Positions 1-5,117 of a stretch of 5,117 nucleotides of DNA are shown piece by piece; the stretch's first letter is position 1; every line of letters begins with the position of its first letter. Under the pieces are notes generated by a model that was given only the letters and a program-made list of their open reading frames with translations, did not search any database and was not told the DNA's origin. Made by a program: the position numbers and the translations under genes. Source of the stretch: Clostridia bacterium (lineage in GTDB: Bacteria > Bacillota > Clostridia > Christensenellales > CAG-1252); assembly GCA_009928745.1 (NCBI GenBank), contig SACC01000125.1, positions 1-5,117 on the forward strand. Reading direction: 5' to 3'.

Positions 1-3000
1 ACCGCCACTCCTATTACAGGATATTATATTACTGGATATTACAGAAACGGCGGAGCCTTCCAAATTGTTGATACAGCAGAGCGCGGCGACACCTTCAGCA
101 TAAGTTTTACCGAAATTTCCGAAGATATAAATATGGTATTCGTTTATGAGGATATAACCTACAAGGCTAGCTTCTTAAACAATTCATCGTTAAATTCCGA
201 GGTGTTCGTAAACGGCAGCAAATTAAACAATTCTTATACGTTCGTTATGGAATATCACAGCGCGCAGGTCTTCGAAATATCTTTAGTTACGGCGGGCAAG
301 AGGATATCAAAACTACTTATTAACGACGTTATGCAGGAAGTTCATTTTAATATGACAACATATGTATATATCGTCAATAATATGGTTGAGGATATTAGCA
401 TAGAGCTTTGGTGTATGAATAAGGAAGCCGACAGTAACGGCGGAACGGATACATACGCAGTAAATATTCAAGAAGAATTTGTTTCCAATGCGAGCGTTTC
501 CGCGCAATATTTAACTTGTGATATTACCGCAGAAAACTTAGTGAAGGTTATTGCCGATACCGGCTATACTATTACTTCGGTGTCTATTACCGGATACGAT
601 GAGTACGGCGATCCTAAGCTTCTTCCGTTTGATTCTCAAAATGCCGGCAGCTTGATGTTGGATATTGTTATTCCTGCCGATTATTTTAGTCAGGGCGAGG
701 TAAGCGTAACTGTATCTACCTCTCAAAACAGATATAATATGCAAAAGTCGTCAACCGGTAAAGGAACCTTAGGTATGGGGGGCTTTATTTATCACGGTGA
801 AATAATAGAAGTAATAGTCAGCTCAGAGCAAAATAATTACATAGCTTCCTTCAAAATAAACGGTGAGGAAATATCTTTTTCTAATAGTAACTGGAGTAAT
901 CTTAGCTACAACAATGCCGTAAAGAAATACAATTACGGAATATACAGCTTTATTGCAAGCGAAGACGTAAATATAGAGGCGGTTTTTGCAATAAACAGCT
1001 ACGACGTTATTGTGGACGCAGGTAGTATTAATGGAAACACCGTGCTTTCGGTAAGCGGCAGGGGTGTGGTTTCTAAAGCTTTCTACGGAGAAAACCTGAA
1101 TATTACAATGACCGCAAACGTTGGTTATCACATTGCGGCGATTTATATTAATAGCGAGCTAATTACCGACTACGTAGTAAAAAGCGATACAATAAATGCC
1201 AATATTACAGACGCTTATCTTTATATGGGCAAAAAGGTGGGAGCGAGCTATAGCGGAATAGTGGAAAGAACTATAGTCAAAGTAGTTTATGAGATTAACC
1301 GTTATAGTTTTACTTACACGCTTACAAACGCATCACACAATTTTGCTCTGGACAATGCAGCCGGTACGCTTACTTCCGCAAATTATGCTTTAAGCGGCAA
1401 CGTTTATAACGGAATCGAACACGGAAGTAATTTCTCCTTTGACCTGACACCCACTATCGGCAATGGATATTATGTATATAGTATTTTCATTAAATATAAA
1501 TCTGCCTACAGCGGAGAAACCGAAGAGGTAACGAGATATTTTTCCGATTTGGAAAATATCGTAAACGCTAAAGGCGGCACGGTATGGTTCAATAGATTTA
1601 TGGGCTTTGAAGAGGGTGTAACGGCAAATATTGAGCTTATTAACGTTACTTTCAAGCGTAATTTATACAGTATTGATTTGATTTTGGGGTCTGCCCAAGG
1701 CACAGGGAGCATGGATATAAGCTATACTAACCGAAGCTATGTGGGTAGCGACGTTATTATGCTGACACAAGAAGGCGACAAGTATTATTATCGTCCAGAC
1801 AACAAAATTTACACAAAATCGGGCACTGAATATGTACTAAGCAATATAGCTTTAACATATGACAGCGATACAGGCAGTTATATATATAAGATAGGGGAAC
1901 AAGCTGTTACGTTGTATATAGAACACGGCATACAGTATACGGCATTTGTTCAGCCTACATTAGGCTATGCGAGAACGGCGTTTACCGTAAACGGAGAGAA
2001 CCGCGCGAGTTTGGTATTCGATAACAAATATTTTGTTAATTTGACAAGAGACACCGAAATTAGGGTAATTTATACTATTTTAACATATACCATTACTTAT
2101 TCTACCTCTGTAATAGACAAGAACCTTACCGGAAGAATTTCTAACGCGCTTATTAAGAACTATATGGATATTTCCATAAAGAATATGGACACGGACGGAA
2201 TAACGGCGCTTGCTTTCGGTGCCGACAAAATTACCTTAACGGCGAATTACGGAGTAAAACTGCAATTCATTGCATTGGCAAAGTTTGGGACTACAGGCTA
2301 TTATCTCTACAATATGTACGCCAATGAAATGCCTATTACAAACTTTTACGGCAACGTAGAAGGAGAGGTAATCTACGGCGGGGCAAACTACGCTCAAGGG
2401 CTTACAGTTACCGGGGATATAAACGTAAGAGTAAGCTTCCGTATAAGAAGATATAGCGTAACTTCTAGGATAAGCTATGCCGAAAGTATAGTTAACGAAA
2501 GCGCAAATAATGTCAGAGAAGAGAGCGGCGACACAATACCTTGGGGCGATGCCGCATATGTAAAAATTACTAAAGGGGATGGATATAACCTTGACGCTAT
2601 AGCGTTAAAGAGGGGAACCAATCCTTATAACTATGTAATACTAAATCCCGATCCCGAGATTATTAATAATCTTACCGAGCAAATGTATTACAACGCCATA
2701 AATCAAAACACAAACGAACGCAGGGATGTGTTAAAGATTGTGGAAGTAAAAAATAATATAGACGTGGTTGTTTATTTAGTAAGGAAAGAATTTAGTTTGC
2801 GCTATGTTATCAACAACGTAAGCAATCTAAATAATATTAGCACTACCCTTAACGCATATAACAATACTTATCCTACGTCAAACGTTGTGACAAATATAAA
2901 CACAGGCACATGGGAAAGCGGACATATAAATATTTTGGATATAAAATATTATGACGAGATAGCCGCAATAATCACACCTAAGAACGGTTACAAAATTAAG

Positions 3001-4770
3001 GAGCTGCTTGTAACGGTAAGAGCCGTTAGGTGGGACGAAGACACGGGCAGCTGGATAACCGTGCTTGACCAAGAGGGTAATGAGATAATTTATACCATAA
3101 ACTTTACCGAAACCTATAACGACAGCAGAAGCTTTACTTTCCATAATCCGTCAAGCCCTATCGCAATGCATAATGTTAAGACTGATTTGGAAATGACCTT
3201 TACCGTGGTGGTAAAAACGTATACCGTAAAAACCGATGTTTATCGTGGGGGACTTACTAACGATACCTCTATAAATATGGCGGTAAAAGATGTTTTTGGC
3301 AACAATATAATACTTAGTGACGGCAACTATCAGTATGCCCAAAATCTAACTCCGGCAAGCGCGGGAGCTATTTATATTGCCGAGCATCACGGTTTTATGC
3401 TTTATACCTTTGACGTGCCCAACGGCTATATGCTTTCAAAACTCACCCTGAACGGTCTTGAGTACGATGCTTTCAAGACGCCGTATATTATAAATGACTA
3501 TTTTACCTACAACGCTCAGAGAAAGAGCGACGGCTATAGTATGCCTTATTATTCATATAGCATAAGAATACCCGTTGTAGACAGGCTTATTGCCGGCAAA
3601 GAAAATTATATTAAAGGTCAGTATGACGTAAATATAAGTTTCGAGATAGTTGCGATAGTTTATAGTGTGAAGGTATTTATTAACGGTGTCAATTATCAAT
3701 CTGCCATAATAGATAATAGGACAACGGTAACCGACAGCGCAACGTTAAAAGTATATGTGCCCGCTACAACGACTCATTTTGACAATCTTAGAGTTGAGCC
3801 TTCTCCGCTTACTGGATACAGAGTTACCGGACTTAATCTACGTGTGGGCAGTCAAAGTGAAGACCTATTTGGCACAGGTTATATTGTAGGCGATTTTACT
3901 GCGATAAAAAACTTAAATATAAATAGTAGCTATCTGATTGATTCCGACGTATTGCAAGACACACTTACTATCTATTTATATTACACCTCGGCTATAAAAA
4001 CCTATCAAGTAAATATAGGAGCTTATGCTTATTCTTATGACGAGAGCCTTGTTGGAGCTGGAAAAAACGAAAACGTAATACCGCTAAGTACCGGCGCAGG
4101 TATGGTAAGTGTCTATCCCACTACCGCTACCGGCGGAATATTGGAATATGCCGGAGTTGGGCTATATGAATATTTCAGCAATATAAGATTTGAGGCATAC
4201 GCAAACGAAGGGTACGCTTTGTTTATGGTGGAAGAATATGTTGTAACAAGACAAGACGGTCAAGGAAACGACGTATACGAATGGAAGGGTATAAACAATA
4301 ATTTAAGAGGCCTTACCTATAATATAGTTACCGAGCTTGACGGAAAAATAAAGCATATTGTCAACTATATGGTGGACGACCACGGCAATAGACAATTCAG
4401 GGTGGTTTATAAACAAAAAACCACAGTAACCGTATATGTGACAAGTCCTTACAAATACGTTAGCGGTTCGGTCGGTTTCGGTATGATGAATTATTACTAC
4501 TATGCCACAGTGACCGCCAAGGAAAACGGAGCGATATTAAATTCTGTTTATGATAACGGCAGCAACATTGTAAAGGATACTTACGTATATAACGTATATG
4601 TGGGCAACCGCATCAGCTTAAGCTATAAGGATACCTACCAAAAAACCGGACAAACCGGTTATAGCTTCCGTGTGAAAAACGGAGATAATTATGTGGTAGA
4701 TGCTGCGGTTGTTACCGAAAACGGAACACTAATTACTTCCAATTTGGAATACTATCTGTGGATGTCAAAA
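1..4770 (+). repeat. Array of 14 degenerate protein-level modules (A partial, B to N)
   Basis: I placed module starts at the recurrent opening strand (INSYDVIV, INRYSF, ILTYTITY, IRRYSV, KTYTVK, AIVYSVKV, IKTYQVNI). Approximate first bases are B 154, C 448, D 724, E 991, F 1294, G 1657, H 2077, I 2443, J 2782, K 3214, L 3652, M 3994 and N 4414; module A covers 1-153. Nearly every module has a central turn with 'GY' (TGYTI, VGYHI, NGYYV, LGYAR, TGYYL, DGYNL, NGYKI, NGYML, TGYRV, EGYAL, TGYSF); B has AGKRI and D has NNYIA instead. This is followed by a strand often ending in 'NG', then a closing strand such as EDVNIEAVFA, TEIRVIYT, DINVRVSFR or YDVNISFEIV. I see no DNA-level identity between modules, so the array is old or under diversifying change. 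Boundaries were set by eye and may be off by several residues. Confidence 0.75.
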
Positions 4771-4785
4771 TGGTTAAAGGATTAA
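1..4785 (+). CDS. Giant tandem-repeat surface/secreted protein with divergent InlB-like modules, 5' partial and probably 3' truncated
   Basis: The frame is open from base 1 to TAA at 4783-4785 (1594 residues seen), so the gene begins upstream. The Met at 133 is not a start: it lies inside the closing strand of module A (SEDINMVFVYE), and the 44 codons before it read as the same module type. The product is a chain of about 14 beta-rich modules of about 90-145 residues that recall the divergent InlB B-repeat / Flg_new-type families, usually found in extracellular adhesin-like or wall proteins of Firmicutes. I see only two cysteines (residues 138 and 173), many Tyr and Asn, and no transmembrane helix, enzyme motif or coiled coil. 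A surface or secreted location is inferred; the signal peptide would be outside the window. The C-terminus ends in SNLEYYLWMSKWLKD with no LPxTG motif, hydrophobic anchor or wall-binding domain, and module N lacks its closing strand, which suggests truncation. Binding partner and function are unknown. Confidence 0.88.
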   Translation, partial: TATPITGYYITGYYRNGGAFQIVDTAERGDTFSISFTEISEDINMVFVYEDITYKASFLNNSSLNSEVFVNGSKLNNSYTFVMEYHSAQVFEISLVTAGKRISKLLINDVMQEVHFNMTTYVYIVNNMVEDISIELWCMNKEADSNGGTDTYAVNIQEEFVSNASVSAQYLTCDITAENLVKVIADTGYTITSVSITGYDEYGDPKLLPFDSQNAGSLMLDIVIPADYFSQGEVSVTVSTSQNRYNMQKSSTGKGTLGMGGFIYHGEIIEVIVSSEQNNYIASFKINGEEISFSNSNWSNLSYNNAVKKYNYGIYSFIASEDVNIEAVFAINSYDVIVDAGSINGNTVLSVSGRGVVSKAFYGENLNITMTANVGYHIAAIYINSELITDYVVKSDTINANITDAYLYMGKKVGASYSGIVERTIVKVVYEINRYSFTYTLTNASHNFALDNAAGTLTSANYALSGNVYNGIEHGSNFSFDLTPTIGNGYYVYSIFIKYKSAYSGETEEVTRYFSDLENIVNAKGGTVWFNRFMGFEEGVTANIELINVTFKRNLYSIDLILGSAQGTGSMDISYTNRSYVGSDVIMLTQEGDKYYYRPDNKIYTKSGTEYVLSNIALTYDSDTGSYIYKIGEQAVTLYIEHGIQYTAFVQPTLGYARTAFTVNGENRASLVFDNKYFVNLTRDTEIRVIYTILTYTITYSTSVIDKNLTGRISNALIKNYMDISIKNMDTDGITALAFGADKITLTANYGVKLQFIALAKFGTTGYYLYNMYANEMPITNFYGNVEGEVIYGGANYAQGLTVTGDINVRVSFRIRRYSVTSRISYAESIVNESANNVREESGDTIPWGDAAYVKITKGDGYNLDAIALKRGTNPYNYVILNPDPEIINNLTEQMYYNAINQNTNERRDVLKIVEVKNNIDVVVYLVRKEFSLRYVINNVSNLNNISTTLNAYNNTYPTSNVVTNINTGTWESGHINILDIKYYDEIAAIITPKNGYKIKELLVTVRAVRWDEDTGSWITVLDQEGNEIIYTINFTETYNDSRSFTFHNPSSPIAMHNVKTDLEMTFTVVVKTYTVKTDVYRGGLTNDTSINMAVKDVFGNNIILSDGNYQYAQNLTPASAGAIYIAEHHGFMLYTFDVPNGYMLSKLTLNGLEYDAFKTPYIINDYFTYNAQRKSDGYSMPYYSYSIRIPVVDRLIAGKENYIKGQYDVNISFEIVAIVYSVKVFINGVNYQSAIIDNRTTVTDSATLKVYVPATTTHFDNLRVEPSPLTGYRVTGLNLRVGSQSEDLFGTGYIVGDFTAIKNLNINSSYLIDSDVLQDTLTIYLYYTSAIKTYQVNIGAYAYSYDESLVGAGKNENVIPLSTGAGMVSVYPTTATGGILEYAGVGLYEYFSNIRFEAYANEGYALFMVEEYVVTRQDGQGNDVYEWKGINNNLRGLTYNIVTELDGKIKHIVNYMVDDHGNRQFRVVYKQKTTVTVYVTSPYKYVSGSVGFGMMNYYYYATVTAKENGAILNSVYDNGSNIVKDTYVYNVYVGNRISLSYKDTYQKTGQTGYSFRVKNGDNYVVDAAVVTENGTLITSNLEYYLWMSKWLKD

Positions 4786-4790
4786 AACGT
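4755..4790. other. Composition junction: possible insertion point or chimeric join
   Basis: Upstream DNA is about 40% GC with mixed synonymous codons. From 4786 to the window end, 88 of 332 bases are G or C (about 26.5%), and codons are dominated by AAA, TTA, ATT and AAT. The change falls where the giant frame leaves its repeat pattern (after EYYLW) and ends seven codons later. The exact breakpoint cannot be fixed from one sequence. I see no inverted repeat, target-site duplication or attachment core around it, so the mechanism is open: mobile DNA insertion, recombination or misassembly. Confidence 0.5.
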
Positions 4791-4943
4791 AGAACATTAG
4801 AGCATTTAGCATATCGTTATTGGGTTAAAAATCCCAAACGTTCTGCTATTGAAAATTGGAAATTAGCTGAGAAACTATTAAAAAAATTAAATAAAAGATA
4901 TAAAATTAACAGAAAAGAAATTTATAGGAAAAAACCACAATGA
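4770..4943 (+). CDS. Small basic protein, DUF2934-like (57 residues)
   Basis: From ATG at 4770 to TGA at 4941-4943 the frame encodes 57 residues. Residues 8-37 carry the pattern RTLEHLAYRYW, then NW at 29-30 and KLAEKLL at 31-37. This AYxxW...W-x2-AE-x2-L layout matches what I recall of the DUF2934 domain (AYxxWxxxG...HWxxAExxL), although the gap between the two Trp is about two residues shorter. The tail is strongly basic (KKLNKRYKINRKEIYRKKPQ), which would suit nucleic-acid or ribosome contact, but no function is established. ATG 4770 is preferred to GTG 4758: a weak GGA (4760-4762) stands 7 bases before it, and the GTG adds four residues that lie in the last codons of the giant frame. The start overlaps the end of the giant gene by 16 bases, an overlap that may be an accident of the junction. 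The stop overlaps the next start as ATGA. AT-rich codon use sets it apart from the giant gene. Confidence 0.62.
   Translation: MVKGLKRRTLEHLAYRYWVKNPKRSAIENWKLAEKLLKKLNKRYKINRKEIYRKKPQ
4926..4930 (+). promoter_or_regulatory. Weak ribosome binding site for the P-loop gene
   Basis: AGGAA at 4926-4930 lies about 9-10 bases before the ATG at 4940, within the coding sequence of the preceding small gene. It supports that start together with the ATGA overlap. The site is short and in an A-rich context, so it may add only modestly to re-initiation by ribosomes ending the upstream gene. Confidence 0.4.
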
Positions 4944-5117
4944 TTTCGGATAGATTAATTATAACAAAAAAAGCTCGAAATAATGCCACAAAAATATTCA
5001 ATGTTTTAAAAGAAGAATCAATTATTTTAATTTATGGTGGAAGTGGCACACAAAAATCCGAAACAGCAGATTGTTTACAAGAATTGCTTTTTCATAACAA
5101 AAAACAAAGCATCGTTG
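4940..5117 (+). CDS. P-loop NTPase, probable small-molecule kinase-like, N-terminal part only
   Basis: ATG at 4940 opens a frame that runs off the window end (59 residues seen). Residues 27-43 read SIILIYGGSGTQKSETA: a hydrophobic beta strand, a glycine-rich loop, Lys39-Ser40, then the start of a helix (ETADCLQELLFHNKKQSIV). This is the Walker A layout of the P-loop kinases (uridine kinase, APS kinase, zeta-like), where forms such as GxSGSGKSE are common. The usual glycine before the lysine is replaced by Gln38, which is unusual. The first 26 residues form a short N-terminal extension with no recognised domain. Walker B, lid and substrate residues are beyond the window, so the substrate cannot be named. 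ATGA overlap with the upstream gene suggests translational coupling and a shared role or shared control. Codons are AT-rich like the upstream small gene and unlike the giant gene. Confidence 0.7.
   Translation, partial: MISDRLIITKKARNNATKIFNVLKEESIILIYGGSGTQKSETADCLQELLFHNKKQSIV

Noticed and set aside
133..135. ATG at 133 as the start of the giant gene
   Set aside because: The frame is open for 44 codons upstream to the window edge and reads as the same module type; the Met lies inside a conserved closing strand.
313..3342. Several minus-strand open frames of 63-102 codons within the giant gene
   Set aside because: They lie opposite a continuous coding frame, have no recognisable domain and no convincing ribosome site, and look like shadows of its codon use.
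4758..4760. GTG as the start of the small DUF2934-like gene
   Set aside because: ATG at 4770 in the same frame has a better-placed weak GGA, and the extra residues fall within the end of the giant frame.
4762..4785. ATG at 4762 as a separate tiny gene (MSKWLKD)
   Set aside because: It is only seven codons and in frame with the giant gene. It could instead be the remnant end of another upstream gene brought in with the AT-rich DNA, but this cannot be shown.
4941..4943. TGA read as tryptophan (alternative genetic code) because of the AT-rich tail
   Set aside because: Read-through would add only four residues before TAA, the giant gene uses TGG for Trp, and the ATGA overlap is a normal coupling arrangement.
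4786..4990. Rho-independent terminator after the giant gene
   Set aside because: No GC-rich stem followed by a T run is visible; the A-rich runs lie inside coding sequence.
4940..5117. Naming the P-loop protein as adenylylsulfate kinase, uridine kinase or zeta toxin
   Set aside because: Only the Walker A region is in the window and it departs from the consensus; substrate-defining residues are absent.

Overview
The window is almost filled by one reading frame. It is open from the first base to a stop at 4783-4785 and encodes at least 1594 residues of a giant protein made of tandem, strongly diverged, all-beta modules. Each module resembles the divergent InlB B-repeat / bacterial repeat (Flg_new-type) family found in surface and secreted proteins of Firmicutes. 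The N-terminus, and with it any signal peptide, lies upstream of base 1. I count one partial module (A) and 13 further modules (B to N). Most have an opening strand of the type x-x-Y-x-V, a central 'GY' turn and a closing strand of the type D-x-x-V-x-V-x-[YF]. The last module lacks its closing strand.

At about 4755-4790 the character of the DNA changes abruptly. The giant gene is roughly 40% GC in the lines I counted by hand. The last 332 bases (4786-5117) contain 88 G+C, about 26.5%, with many poly-A runs and AAA/TTA/ATT/AAT codons. Here the giant frame stops in the middle of a module, without a membrane anchor or sorting signal. Two small AT-rich genes follow: a 57-residue basic protein with the AYxxW...W..AE pattern of DUF2934-like domains, and, overlapping it by ATGA, the start of a P-loop NTPase with an unusual Walker A (GGSGTQKS). 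These two look translationally coupled. They also look foreign to the giant gene, so the boundary is either a mobile-element insertion that truncated the giant gene or a join between two genomes made during assembly.

Organism: the repeat type, low cysteine content (two seen), Tyr/Asn richness and moderate-to-low GC suggest an uncultured, gut-type Firmicute (Clostridia-like) for 1 to about 4760. This is inference from protein style only. The AT-rich tail could come from an element in that genome or from a different organism. I found no RNA gene, CRISPR array, insertion-sequence end or convincing terminator. There is no gene-free stretch longer than 300 bases.
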